This document shows positions 50,620-60,513 of a stretch of DNA of 64,000 bases, in pieces. The translations under genes and the position numbers were made by a program. The notes beneath the pieces were generated by a model. It was not told the DNA's origin, did no database searches, and saw only the letters and a list, made by a program, of their open reading frames with translations. The first letter of the stretch is position 1. The number at the start of each line of letters is the position of its first letter. The stretch comes from Saccharomycodes ludwigii. Taxonomy: Eukaryota; Ascomycota; Saccharomycetes; Saccharomycodales; Saccharomycodaceae. The stretch lies in the NCBI RefSeq assembly GCF_020623625.1, contig NC_060201.1, positions 434,001 to 498,000 on the forward strand, in the 5' to 3' direction.

Positions 50620-50728
50620 TTTGTTGCTCTCCTTGTTTATTTTTTTTTCTTCCTTTTAATGCAATATTTAATTTTTATGAGTTTCTGTTGGCTTGAATAT
50701 GTTGGATGGAATGCATTAGGAAGAAAAA

Positions 50729-50768
<40 letters not shown>

Positions 50769-50924
50769 AAATAAAATAAAAATAAAAAATAAATTTTTTT
50801 TTTTTTTCGCTTTCATTTTCTTTTTTCGTTTTGGAGATAAATGAAAACATATCAATTCCCTTGAAAAAGATACATCCAGATATCTACTAATACATACATA
50901 TATATATATATATAATCGTTATAT
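50620..50924. other. COG7-RPN14 spacer
   Basis: This 305-bp region holds a run of 36 A at 50731-50766 and AAAAT repeats just after it. It is the COG7 promoter and the RPN14 3' end. No gene is visible. Confidence 0.6.
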
Positions 50925-52166
50925 TCAAATACTATAGACAGAACATAAACCTTGAGAACCAGCCACGTATAAATCCCCGGATATTTGATTTATCTCAAAA
51001 CTTTTAATAGTTTTATCCTCACAAACTAGATACTCAACGTGATAATCACCATCTTTTCCAGTTATATCAAATACAATGTTAGCATCAATCCCAGAAGATA
51101 CAAAAACTGTTTTTGAATTATAAGTGACCAATTTATTAATAGGTGTACCCTTTTGGAACGAAAATACTTTGACAGGTCTTTCCAAGCTGTTCAAATTCCA
51201 AAGGGCTATGGTGCCATTTTCATAACCACTAACTATGAAGTTTTGCGAAAAATTTGTAATTGCCGTACATGGTGATGTAAATAAAGATGGTATTTGGAAG
51301 ATTTGTCTTTTTGTATAGAGATCATGACAAGTTATAACACCAGAACAGTGGCCCGCTACTACCTTTTTGCCCTCAGTACCAAATTCTAATTCATTTGCTG
51401 TTTGTGTAGTCTCTTCATTTTGTCCAGATAAAAGTGCCATGCATTGTATACCATCGTATTTATTTTCTTTTCTACTAAAAGTATGTAAGCATTTCCCACT
51501 ACCACATTCCCATAACTTAATGGTTCCATCTTTTGAACAGCTAATAAAATTACGGCCCCGTTCAATTAAACTTAACTCTGTAATAGTTTGTCTATGGCCA
51601 GTAAACGTTCTTGGGTTACCACCATCATCCAAAGACCAAATTTTTATTTTCATATCCATGGAGCCGGAAAGTAAAACCTTATTGCTGGGGAAAACTTTTA
51701 AACAGGTTATTTCTTCTTCGTGTGCACCATCAAACGTTTTAATTTTTTCAGAAATTCCATTGTTCAAAACTGAAATATTACCCAATGAGTCACCTAATAC
51801 AACAAATGAATTTCTTTCGTGTGAAATAGCCAGTGAGGTGTAATCTTTTTCCAATCCTTGAGTATCTTTGTTAGATTTTTTAGAAGTTATAAATTGAACT
51901 CGCCACTCGTCATTATTCACAGATGGGTTGTTAGCAAGAGCGAAAGAGTAATGGTTCTCTGAAAGTTTTTGGAAGTTTTTTGAAAAGGTCAATTCATCGG
52001 CTTTATTTTTAAAAATTTGAATATTTTGTTCATCTTGTAGAGTATATGGATCTGATTGTACGTTGATATAAAAGTGCTCTTTGCTCAACTTACCTGCTGC
52101 TACATCTTCTATACAATCTTTAAAATCAGGTTGAATTTGTAGGTATAACAAGTTTGTTTCATGCAT
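50925..52166 (-). CDS. RPN14: Proteasome assembly chaperone Rpn14
   Basis: Rpn14 is a WD40 chaperone that binds Rpt6 during assembly of the 19S regulatory particle. The protein has 413 aa (417 in yeast). WD repeats occupy about residues 110-400, with strong matches at KIWSLDDGGNPRTFTGHRQTITELSLIERGRN, DGTIKLWECGSGKCLHTFSRKENKYDGI, LEFGTEGKKVVAGHCSGVITCHDL (each matching a yeast segment), and a conserved N-terminal QPDFKD. The gene order COG7-RPN14 is ancestral. I saw no PACE element in the 603 bp upstream. Confidence 0.94.
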   Translation of the reverse strand: MHETNLLYLQIQPDFKDCIEDVAAGKLSKEHFYINVQSDPYTLQDEQNIQIFKNKADELTFSKNFQKLSENHYSFALANNPSVNNDEWRVQFITSKKSNKDTQGLEKDYTSLAISHERNSFVVLGDSLGNISVLNNGISEKIKTFDGAHEEEITCLKVFPSNKVLLSGSMDMKIKIWSLDDGGNPRTFTGHRQTITELSLIERGRNFISCSKDGTIKLWECGSGKCLHTFSRKENKYDGIQCMALLSGQNEETTQTANELEFGTEGKKVVAGHCSGVITCHDLYTKRQIFQIPSLFTSPCTAITNFSQNFIVSGYENGTIALWNLNSLERPVKVFSFQKGTPINKLVTYNSKTVFVSSGIDANIVFDITGKDGDYHVEYLVCEDKTIKSFEINQISGDLYVAGSQGLCSVYSI

Positions 52167-52769
52167 GATTATTCCTTAATTTTAAGTAACAATATAAGGA
52201 TACTTACTAGGATTTTTCATCTCGTAGAAAAGTTTAAGATTTAAGGACTTTAATGCTATTCCATTGCAGATTTTAGAATTTTATGAATGTTATCTTTCAA
52301 CAAGTTTTTGCACATACGTAAAAAGAAAGAGGAAAAAAAAAGGAAAAGGTAAAAGTCCGTAAAATCGGTCTCGGACAAAATAGATATTGTCAATCATAAT
52401 TAATAATAACCTGCTACAAAGTGATATGTTTTTGAACAGGTGTCTGTTATGCAAGTGTTTCTAAGCCTATTTCCGTTTTAGGACATAAATTATACATTTG
52501 GATTATTGAAAGTTTTTTCCTTTTATTTTCTCCCCCCTCAAGCAAAAAAAAAACGCGTAAAAACGCGTTAAAATAACTTGCTACACGTAAAATAAATTGA
52601 GCTTTCTAGCGAGAATTAGAAAATAGTAAAAAATAAAAAAAACTTTCCTGTTTCATTAATATACTTCTTTTAACACTTGCCAGATTATTAAACACTCATA
52701 TAATTACTTAAACAAGCTGTACAACGAAAGTATCAACAACAAGCTAATAAAAAACATTCTAATTACAAG
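52167..52769. other. RPN14-RFA1 divergent promoter region
   Basis: This 603-bp spacer serves RPN14 (minus) and RFA1 (plus). Its clearest feature is a pair of MCB hexamers (52553-52568). No RNA gene is visible. Confidence 0.6.
52553..52568. promoter_or_regulatory. Two MluI cell-cycle boxes (ACGCGT) upstream of RFA1
   Basis: ACGCGT occurs at 52553-52558 and again at 52563-52568, with a 10-bp period, about one helical turn. They lie 202-217 bp before the RFA1 start. MBF binds this motif and drives G1/S expression of replication genes, including RFA1 in S. cerevisiae. Confidence 0.82.
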
Positions 52770-54647
52770 ATGAGTCATTCAATCTCTAAAGGTGAATTAT
52801 TTTCTATTTTTACAAAAGAAGAGAAGTTTAAAAATCCAACTGGTGGCGTTTTCAAAATTCTTAGTGTCAAGAAAAACGATAGAGAGAGGAAGAGTTGTTT
52901 ATTTGTAATATATGATGGCGAGTATAATACAAAATGTTTATTTAAAGATGCTGCTTTTGAAAAAGCCTTTGAGAGCAATTTGGAACCAGGAAATGTTTTC
53001 CGTGTTCTTGTTGCCAGTACCGCTGTTTTACCACAAAAGAAAAAGTGTGTTTTAGTTGTAGAAGATGTAGAAATTTTAGAAAAAAACCGTCTACCTCCAA
53101 ACCAACAAACTGGTATATTTTTAGATTCATATTTGTTTGAACATCCCGAGTTGAGTGCGGTTCCTGAATTCAGAGGCGCTGGTTTTAATGCTCAACCAAA
53201 TAAAGGGGCTCCTCAACCACCCCAAATAAACCCTACAAAACCATTACAACAACACTCTGTTGTTTCGAATAATTACCAACAACAACAACATAATAATAAT
53301 ATTAATAACCATAACCATAATAACGGATCTACTTCAGATTCTCAAAAAAGACCTATCTTTGCCATTGAACAATTAAGTCCATACCAAAATTTATGGACTA
53401 TTAAGGCTAGAGTATCGTATAAATCCGATATTAGAACCTGGAGAAACCAAAGAGGCGAAGGTAAATTATTTAATGTCAACTTCTTGGACGAAACTGGCGA
53501 AATTAGGGCCACTGCATTCAATGATAACGCTGAAAAATACTTTGAGATACTACAAGAGGGCAAAGTCTATTATGTTTCTAAAGCCAGAGTGCAACCATCC
53601 AAACCACAGTTTTCTCATTTAAAACACCCCTACGAATTACAATTAGACAGAGATAGTGTTGTTGAGGAATGCATGGATGATCAAGGTAATGTTCCTCAGC
53701 TACATTTCGATTTTGTAAAGCTAAGTTCTGTTGAAAACACGGAACCAAACTCTGTTGTGGATGTTATGGGCATCATTCAAGAGATCACCCCTGTTTTTCA
53801 AATCAACTCAAAAGCCGGTAAAACCTATGATCGCCGTGATATTACCATTGTGGATGACTCTGGTTACTCAATTTCTCTTGGTTTATGGAATAATTTAGCT
53901 GTTGATTTTAATTTGCCAGAAGGATCGGTTATCGTTGCAAAGGGGGTTAGGGTTAGTGACTTCAACGGCAAAAGCTTGTCAATGACCCCAAACGGCAACA
54001 TCTATTCAAACCCAGAAACCCCTGAAGCGTTTGCTCTAAAAGGTTGGTACGATTCTCAAGGTAAGAGTTCTACATTCCATTCTTTGAAACAAGAGTTTAG
54101 CAGAAGGGATAACATTGCTGAGCGTAAAACAATTAGGGCTGCCGAAGAGGAAAACCTGGGTGCAAGTGAGCGTGGCGATTACTTTAACATTAAAGCAGCT
54201 ATTACATATGTAAGAACCGATAATTTCTGTTACCCAGGGTGTTCCAGTCCTAATTGCGCCAAAAAAGTTATTGAGACGTCTGATGGTTCTTGGAGATGTG
54301 AAAAATGTGATGCTACTTACCCAACTCCAAACTATAGATACACCTTAAGCATATCTGTCCTAGATGAAACTGGTCAAATGTGGTTGACTCTATTTAATGA
54401 ACAAGCTGAAACTTTATTAGGCGTTAGTGCTAATAAATTGATGGAAATTAAAGAAAATTCAGATACCGAATTTAACGATATAATTCAAAAAGTTCAAATG
54501 TGTGAGTTTGATTTCAGAATAAGAGCTCGTCAAGATACATACAATGACGTTCAAAAGATTAGATACAGTGCCGCAACCATTAGTAGATTGAATTTCAAAG
54601 CAGAAGCTGATTATTTGGCTAAAGAACTTTCCAAAGTGAATATTTGA
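52770..54647 (+). CDS. RFA1: Replication protein A large subunit (RPA70)
   Basis: Rfa1 is the large subunit of RPA, the single-strand DNA binding complex needed for replication, repair and recombination. The protein has 625 aa (621 in yeast). It carries an N-terminal OB fold (about 1-125) for protein contacts, a Gln/Asn/His-rich linker, DNA-binding OB folds A and B (about 190-420; start PIFAIEQLSPYQNLWTIKARV), and DBD-C (about 460-625) with a four-Cys zinc ribbon at about 487-514 (CYPGCSSPNC ... CEKCD). Two MCB boxes upstream indicate G1/S control. It is convergent with NUP60. SEN34, its neighbour in S. cerevisiae, lies 9 kb upstream. Confidence 0.97.
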   Translation: MSHSISKGELFSIFTKEEKFKNPTGGVFKILSVKKNDRERKSCLFVIYDGEYNTKCLFKDAAFEKAFESNLEPGNVFRVLVASTAVLPQKKKCVLVVEDVEILEKNRLPPNQQTGIFLDSYLFEHPELSAVPEFRGAGFNAQPNKGAPQPPQINPTKPLQQHSVVSNNYQQQQHNNNINNHNHNNGSTSDSQKRPIFAIEQLSPYQNLWTIKARVSYKSDIRTWRNQRGEGKLFNVNFLDETGEIRATAFNDNAEKYFEILQEGKVYYVSKARVQPSKPQFSHLKHPYELQLDRDSVVEECMDDQGNVPQLHFDFVKLSSVENTEPNSVVDVMGIIQEITPVFQINSKAGKTYDRRDITIVDDSGYSISLGLWNNLAVDFNLPEGSVIVAKGVRVSDFNGKSLSMTPNGNIYSNPETPEAFALKGWYDSQGKSSTFHSLKQEFSRRDNIAERKTIRAAEEENLGASERGDYFNIKAAITYVRTDNFCYPGCSSPNCAKKVIETSDGSWRCEKCDATYPTPNYRYTLSISVLDETGQMWLTLFNEQAETLLGVSANKLMEIKENSDTEFNDIIQKVQMCEFDFRIRARQDTYNDVQKIRYSAATISRLNFKAEADYLAKELSKVNI

Positions 54648-54773
54648 ATCATTTTTCTTCTACTCCTCTTCCTTCAATCCCTTACATTTTTTCTAGTTTA
54701 TACCTTCTTAATTTTTTTCATTTTTTTTTTTTTTTTTTTTTTTTTTCCATTCTTTTAAACATTAAATGTTAAC

Positions 54774-54828
<55 letters not shown>

Positions 54829-54829
54829 T
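54774..54829. repeat. (ATT)n microsatellite, about 18 copies
   Basis: Perfect ATT triplets run for about 56 bp between the convergent RFA1 and NUP60 3' ends, preceded by a T tract (about 54719-54746). Confidence 0.92.
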
Positions 54830-54887
54830 ATTTATTTTTCCTTTTCTTTTTATATTATATCACTTATAAAATATTGTAACTCATTAT

Positions 54888-56171
54888 TTAGAATACAAAT
54901 GACCGTTTAAACAATTCTACTTTTGCTTCATCAACACTAGAATCAAGTGCACAACCAGGGAACAGTGATGGCGTTGGAAAATCGTAATTGTAACAAGTTT
55001 CAGTCTCTTCCTTCTTTTCTTTTGTAATGATGGCAGATCCATTCTGTACCTTTGAATTTCCATCGAGTGTACCGGCTTTAATATTCTCATTTGGGCCCTT
55101 TAACACATTGTTTGCTACAGTGTTCTTCGGAAGAGATTGCGTAGTACTATTAAATGAAAAACTAAATTTGGATTTGTTTGGAGCCAACGCAGTCTCGGTT
55201 TTGTCTTTAATAAAAGATTGCTCATCTTTTTCAAGTTTTGAGTTCTCTTCAAGTCTTGAAGCTTTTTCGCCCGGAGAAGAAGACCTCATATGTTTGTTCT
55301 TATACAACAGATTCTTATTTTTCTGTTCCTCGATACAGCCGCTTGCATCTTTAGTGGCAACCACCTTAGGTAGAAAAGATTTGTAGGGATTAGACATGGA
55401 ATCATCTCTTTGAAGCTTTAAAGACGGTTCTTCGCTTTCAGAAAGCAGGTTGATTAACGCTGTCGCTGTGTTACTTAGTTTTTTCCCTTTAACCTCAGTT
55501 TTTTCCTGTTCCTCACTTGTGTTCTCTGTTATTTTTGGTTGATAAATACCATTTAATTTATATGGAGAAGCAACTACCGAAAAATCAAATATTCTCTTCT
55601 TGTATGGTAAAGACTGCACATGCTTGAGATTAGGATCGTAATTCGGGGTAAACTCTGGCACTTCAGAGGATCTGCGGGTTGATGATAGTACTGCACTTTT
55701 ATTATCACAAAGCATTGCTGAATGGTTGTTAATTGCCTCTTCCCCTTTTTTGACCAAAACTTTTCTGGATTTGTTGATCAGTGATAAAACACCTTCAAGC
55801 TCAATCTCAGATAGAGGTTCCTTCCCCTTTTCTTGGAAAAATTTGGCTAATTTTGCATTAGAAGTGTCTGGATCTTCATGTATAGAAGCATAACTATCAT
55901 TTTCGTGACCATGGTCCATATTATTAACAACAGTATCATTCTTGATCGAATTAACTACTTCGATAGGTTGTAAAGGTGTAGCATAATCTCCAGTGTAAAA
56001 ACCGCCAGGAACCAACAGATTATTATTATTATAGTCCAGTTTTTTCACTTTTTCCTTTTTATTATCCGCTACTACTTTGTTCCGTTGAATTTCAAAAAGA
56101 GACTTCAGACTTGCAAAAATAGATTTCTTTTTTGTTTGTGGTTTCACTACCTTCCCGATGAAACCAGGCAT
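54888..56171 (-). CDS. NUP60: Nuclear-basket nucleoporin Nup60
   Basis: Nup60 anchors the nuclear basket proteins Mlp1/2 and Nup2 to the pore. The protein has 427 aa (539 in yeast). The N-terminal part has the basic amphipathic helix KKKSIFASLKSLFEIQ that bends and binds the inner nuclear membrane. The central block SNAKLAKFFQEKGKEPLSEIE, then LEGVLSLINKSRK, is nearly identical to yeast. An FxF motif (KFSFSFN) for Nup2 binding lies near residue 350, and the C-terminus ends KVELFKRSFVF, like yeast KVEAFKSLYTF. NUP60 borders CEN1 in S. cerevisiae. Confidence 0.93.
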   Translation of the reverse strand: MPGFIGKVVKPQTKKKSIFASLKSLFEIQRNKVVADNKKEKVKKLDYNNNNLLVPGGFYTGDYATPLQPIEVVNSIKNDTVVNNMDHGHENDSYASIHEDPDTSNAKLAKFFQEKGKEPLSEIELEGVLSLINKSRKVLVKKGEEAINNHSAMLCDNKSAVLSSTRRSSEVPEFTPNYDPNLKHVQSLPYKKRIFDFSVVASPYKLNGIYQPKITENTSEEQEKTEVKGKKLSNTATALINLLSESEEPSLKLQRDDSMSNPYKSFLPKVVATKDASGCIEEQKNKNLLYKNKHMRSSSPGEKASRLEENSKLEKDEQSFIKDKTETALAPNKSKFSFSFNSTTQSLPKNTVANNVLKGPNENIKAGTLDGNSKVQNGSAIITKEKKEETETCYNYDFPTPSLFPGCALDSSVDEAKVELFKRSFVF

Positions 56172-56441
56172 TATGTACTTTCTTAATTTTCTTTTCCCCT
56201 CTAACTTTTAACGATGATGTATTATAAAAGTAGCAACTGTATCTGTTATAGTTACATAATTATTTCTTTAATTGTAAAAAAAAAAAATAATAAAAAAAAT
56301 TAATAAAAAAAAAAAAAAAAAAAAAAAAATAAAAAAAATTTTTTCCTCTTGTCCGTTTCGTGCCACATGTTTTTCTCCCCCTCCAAAAAAAAGAAAAAAA
56401 AAAAGAAAAAAAAATATTTTTTTCTTAAAAGCTTACATAAA

Positions 56442-59400
56442 TTAGACAAACATTTGAAGTTCTGCAAAGCCGGGGTTCATCATAATAGCATCTAAATTTC
56501 CAACAGCTATAACTTCATTCGATTCAAGCCATTCTACAATATTCTCTATTTCTTTTCTAGATAGCACCTTCGAACACCTTTCAGATAAACCTCCTACATC
56601 AATGCCTGGATAAAACAATACATTCCAGAGAACTATACCCAACATATTTTTCCAAATATTATCCCTTATATTGCCTTTTTTATCAATCCAAAGTTTTGAA
56701 AACGGAGGCCCAGAAGGTATAGGAACTTTCCAAGTTTGGTTACCAAAATGTTTTAAATGCTTTTTTTGAAAAAGTAATAACGGCGAAATTAGTGAACCGG
56801 TTTCAAATCTTCTGGAAGCATAGTAAAATTTCTCTTCTTTTTGGTTTACAGGTATATTGATAACATTAAGATCCAAAGCTTCTAACATTCCCAAATAAAT
56901 ATACATTGCAAAACCACTTGGTTCTTCAGAGAGTATCCACCCCTTGTTGTTAGACAGAATTTCATTCAACTTCCTGGCAAACGATGCTGATCCTTCAAAA
57001 AAATCCAATCTTCCCTTGCTAACCATAAAATCAAAGAATACATCCGTTAGCTGTAATTTAGATGCTCCAATAAATGACAATTGCTTCTCTTTGGCCATAC
57101 TAATCATTGCCTTATCAATGTCATCCTTTTGATATGCCTTCAACAAAGCAACAGTATTCGTGTCTATTTCATCATCAGAAATTAATACAGACTTGATTAT
57201 GGATTTTATCTCATCAGTGCCTGGTGTGTCTTCTTGTTTCAGCCTGGAAGCTACCGTATACGTTTTCCTCAATATGTGCTTTTGTCGTTGTACCATCGAA
57301 GATTTCGTTATTGCATTATCATTAAATTCAAAAGTATATTTATCTACTAGGGTATATGTTTCAAAATTCTTCTCGTAAACCTTGAACAATTTCAATGGTT
57401 TATTTTTTTGGGTGCTTTCATGAGTTTTCCATATATAGAGTAACTTGGCCAAATTAAACTTTTCTGCGTCTTCTAAAGTACCTAAACCCTGCTGAACTGC
57501 ATTAACCATGATCCTTTTCCACTTGGCGATTTCTGACTTTATATAGTCATGTCCAAGCTTTGTCCTTTTTTTAATATATTGCTTTTTCAAAATTGCAAGT
57601 GAATTTTTGGGAAATATTTTCTGTATTTCAGTCCATAAAACCTGTCCTTTCAAACTCTTGGAAATCATAGTACATTTCATCAAACAGTCAATACCGTCTT
57701 TAGAGTTCAGGTTCCGAACAGATGACGCGGTGTATGGCTCTTTTTTGGTCTTCCTTGACACTTTGTTCGAAATTATTTGTTCCGCAGTCGATTCGTCTTC
57801 TTTTTCTCCATGTATATCTGCAATAGATTTAGTTGGTTTGCCAGCAACAACTTTCCTAGATCTTGATCTGGACTTTTTATTGCCCATTCTCTTTAATTTT
57901 GCTTCATTATGTCTAACTTGATATTCTTCAACTCTCTTGACTGATTTCGGAACCCTGTTGAACTTATCCTTTTCTCGCTTGTCATAAAAATATAGCTCCG
58001 AGCTTTTAATAACTTCTAAGACCTTTGTTTTCTTTTTAGATTCTTTGTAAGAGCCTAAATAATTGTCGATATCCGCATCACTAATTTCAGCTCCAAAATA
58101 TACACTTTTACCATTAAAACCATTTTCCCGAACACGCAACTTCCCACATTTCCGGAGATCTTCAATGTCTCTATAAAATGTTTTCCTGTCCAAAACTGTT
58201 TTCAAGCCAACGGTCCTAGCAACATCCTCCAAAATACTATCCCTGTAAACTAAAACACCTTTGTTTTTCATCAACAATTGCATAATTGCTCTTTGACGCT
58301 GTAAAGATTTCAAAGTTGTCCCTGAAAATCCATTAACCTCAATTGCTCCTGGAGTTCTAGGATGAACTGTGGAAGGTAATGGCCTTTCCGGTTTAATTTT
58401 CGCTCTTTTCTCTTTTAGACGAGATGCTTTTGGACCTTCAACCATAATATGTGTTCTTTTCTTCACTTCCTTTTTCACATTCGTATTTAAATCGTTATAC
58501 CAAATATAATGTTCTTCCCCACTAGGTAACGTAGTGGCACCTAGAATGTCGGGGAAAACAGATAAGTTTTTCTCTTCCAAATCCTTTAATGTTAGTTGCT
58601 GTTCAATTATGGGCTCAAATAAAGGCCCTCGTTTCTTTTTTTTCTGAGAGGTCAATGCCAAATAACTATCCTCCGTAAAAAAACGGTGGTGTTTTCTTTT
58701 CCCCTCAAAATCATAAACTTTTATCAACCTGAATCCATTATATGGTGTGTTGTCCAAAACACTGGGTGCATCAGCGAAAAATTCAATCGATCTAGTGAAA
58801 GGTCTTTTGTAATCATTCCCACAAATATTATCTATAGTCTGCATAGAAGTAGCACCTTCTTTACCAAACTGTGAAATATAAGAATTTGTTATTGTTTGTA
58901 ACGGATGAAATCTATTTACCAAAAATTGTTTTTTTTTACCATTTATTTCTTGTGCATCTTCTATAATCAAAGAAGGTGCTTGTAAAATGTTTTGATTAGC
59001 TGCTAGATTTGCAGCACGTTCCTCTTCGTCTTCACCCGCCCCGTTAGTATCTTCATCTTCATCACGCATTTTGTCCTCATCATCATCATCATCATCATCA
59101 TTTTCTTCTTCCTCATTCTCGCTTTCATCAAAATTGGTTAGGGCCTGCTCTTCTGATTTTAAATCCCTTATATATTGAACACAAACAATTTTCACAGTAT
59201 TGTTTATTGGCGATAAAACAAACACCTTTTTTAAGTATCCATTATCCACTAACCAAGTAATACCTGATTGGAACCTCCTCTTAACTTTTCTTTCCTTGTC
59301 AAATTTCAATTCTCTTCTCAAATCTAGAACTTGTCTTAGTTGATTTTTGGAGTTTTTAACGGTTTCTACAATAATTGGTAAGAATCGCTTCCAGTCAATA

Positions 59401-59972
59401 TAGTCCCCACTTCCAACAATTTTTGTCTTTTTCTCACGAACAGTGTTATTAAACTTGTAATATACCAAATGTTTAGTGACATGACCTTTAAAAATGCAAG
59501 GTTCAGAAATAATCAAGGATCCTAACTTATTTAATCTGCCCGTAAAACTTCTAGAATCCTGCTTAGTGTTACGTTGAAGGGTTAAAGTGTTAATGCCTTT
59601 TTCCTTATTCTTAGCAATTTCTAAAAGTAACTCAAAAGCCATTCCACCAATGTTTGAATCTTTGGATGTATAATTGGTCAACAATAACCATAATTTATCA
59701 TCGCTTAGTTTAATTTCGTAGTTATGCAATTCCTCTTGGTTTAAATTAAAATAAGTAAGTTCATCTTTGTGATCTAGTTGACTGCCATTAAATAGGAATT
59801 GGATGTCATCATCCGCCAATAGGTTTCTCAACACAAAATCCTTAATACTAATATCACTAATGTCAATGAATTGTTTTGTTATATTCCAAAAAGTTTCCAA
59901 ATTTACTTTCCCCTTATGATAAGCGATCTCTTGACTAATCTGAGACAGCAACTCATCCGGCGCTAAACACAT
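56442..59972 (-). CDS. TFC3: TFIIIC 138-kDa subunit (tau138)
   Basis: Tfc3 is the largest subunit of TFIIIC and binds the B box of tRNA genes to recruit TFIIIB and RNA polymerase III. The protein has 1176 aa (1160 in yeast). Matches: LSDDKLWLLLTNYTSKDSNIGGMAFELLL, KGINTLTLQ, RRELKFDKERKVKRRFQS, GFSGTTLKSLQRQRAIMQLL (the high-mobility-group-like and winged-helix regions), and QKHILRKTYTV. An acidic Asp/Glu run (about 290-320) and a basic stretch with KSRSRSRK are present. TFC3 borders CEN1 in S. cerevisiae, with its 5' end facing the centromere. Confidence 0.94.
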   Translation of the reverse strand: MCLAPDELLSQISQEIAYHKGKVNLETFWNITKQFIDISDISIKDFVLRNLLADDDIQFLFNGSQLDHKDELTYFNLNQEELHNYEIKLSDDKLWLLLTNYTSKDSNIGGMAFELLLEIAKNKEKGINTLTLQRNTKQDSRSFTGRLNKLGSLIISEPCIFKGHVTKHLVYYKFNNTVREKKTKIVGSGDYIDWKRFLPIIVETVKNSKNQLRQVLDLRRELKFDKERKVKRRFQSGITWLVDNGYLKKVFVLSPINNTVKIVCVQYIRDLKSEEQALTNFDESENEEEENDDDDDDDEDKMRDEDEDTNGAGEDEEERAANLAANQNILQAPSLIIEDAQEINGKKKQFLVNRFHPLQTITNSYISQFGKEGATSMQTIDNICGNDYKRPFTRSIEFFADAPSVLDNTPYNGFRLIKVYDFEGKRKHHRFFTEDSYLALTSQKKKKRGPLFEPIIEQQLTLKDLEEKNLSVFPDILGATTLPSGEEHYIWYNDLNTNVKKEVKKRTHIMVEGPKASRLKEKRAKIKPERPLPSTVHPRTPGAIEVNGFSGTTLKSLQRQRAIMQLLMKNKGVLVYRDSILEDVARTVGLKTVLDRKTFYRDIEDLRKCGKLRVRENGFNGKSVYFGAEISDADIDNYLGSYKESKKKTKVLEVIKSSELYFYDKREKDKFNRVPKSVKRVEEYQVRHNEAKLKRMGNKKSRSRSRKVVAGKPTKSIADIHGEKEDESTAEQIISNKVSRKTKKEPYTASSVRNLNSKDGIDCLMKCTMISKSLKGQVLWTEIQKIFPKNSLAILKKQYIKKRTKLGHDYIKSEIAKWKRIMVNAVQQGLGTLEDAEKFNLAKLLYIWKTHESTQKNKPLKLFKVYEKNFETYTLVDKYTFEFNDNAITKSSMVQRQKHILRKTYTVASRLKQEDTPGTDEIKSIIKSVLISDDEIDTNTVALLKAYQKDDIDKAMISMAKEKQLSFIGASKLQLTDVFFDFMVSKGRLDFFEGSASFARKLNEILSNNKGWILSEEPSGFAMYIYLGMLEALDLNVINIPVNQKEEKFYYASRRFETGSLISPLLLFQKKHLKHFGNQTWKVPIPSGPPFSKLWIDKKGNIRDNIWKNMLGIVLWNVLFYPGIDVGGLSERCSKVLSRKEIENIVEWLESNEVIAVGNLDAIMMNPGFAELQMFV

Positions 59973-60513
59973 CTTTTTAAATATGTATGTATTGGTATTG
60001 CAAATCTTTAATTAGTTCCATGGATTGGCTAACTACAGATGTATGAAAGCAAAAGCAAAAGCAAAAGCAAAAACAAAAAAAGGAAAAGAAAAAAGAAAAA
60101 TATATATATATATATATATAGTTATAGCTAATTGCATTATCATTTTAGTTATAGATACATATTTTTCTAATAAAAAAAAAGACAAGCGGCCTTTTTTTTT
60201 TTTTTTTTTTTTTTTCCTTATTCAGATTCCCTGTTTAATATTGCAGGCCGTTGTTTATCGGTCTCTTTTTTTAATTAAATTGTTCGAGGCTTACCGAAAA
60301 GTTCGGCTTTAGAGATTTTTAAAAAATAACAAATATGTATCACGGGAAATTCAAATACTTTTCGTCTTCTTTTCTTTTTTTTTTTTTCCTTTGGTGAATT
60401 TTATTCGATCAGAGTTTATGGTCTCTAAAATTCGCATTTGGTATAAAACAAACGTAGTGTTATAATATCTTTCAACAGTTCAAGCATAAGACATCAATTT
60501 GGCAACTTTGAAT
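59973..60513. other. TFC3-EFM5 divergent promoter region
   Basis: This 541-bp spacer contains a GCAAAA repeat (about 60046-60072), an (AT)n run (60101-60119), a T tract at 60193-60215 and ACCGAAAAGTTCGGC (60293-60307), a short inverted repeat with CCGAA/TTCGG arms. No RNA gene is visible. Confidence 0.55.

Noticed and set aside
60280-60307. ACCGAAAAGTTCGGC as a CDEIII element
   Set aside because: It is a small palindrome with no CDEI and no AT-rich element at the right distance, and it lies in a divergent promoter.
60025-60312. 95-codon open frame in the TFC3-EFM5 spacer
   Set aside because: Made of AAAGCA repeats, an (AT)n run and a T tract; not a credible protein.
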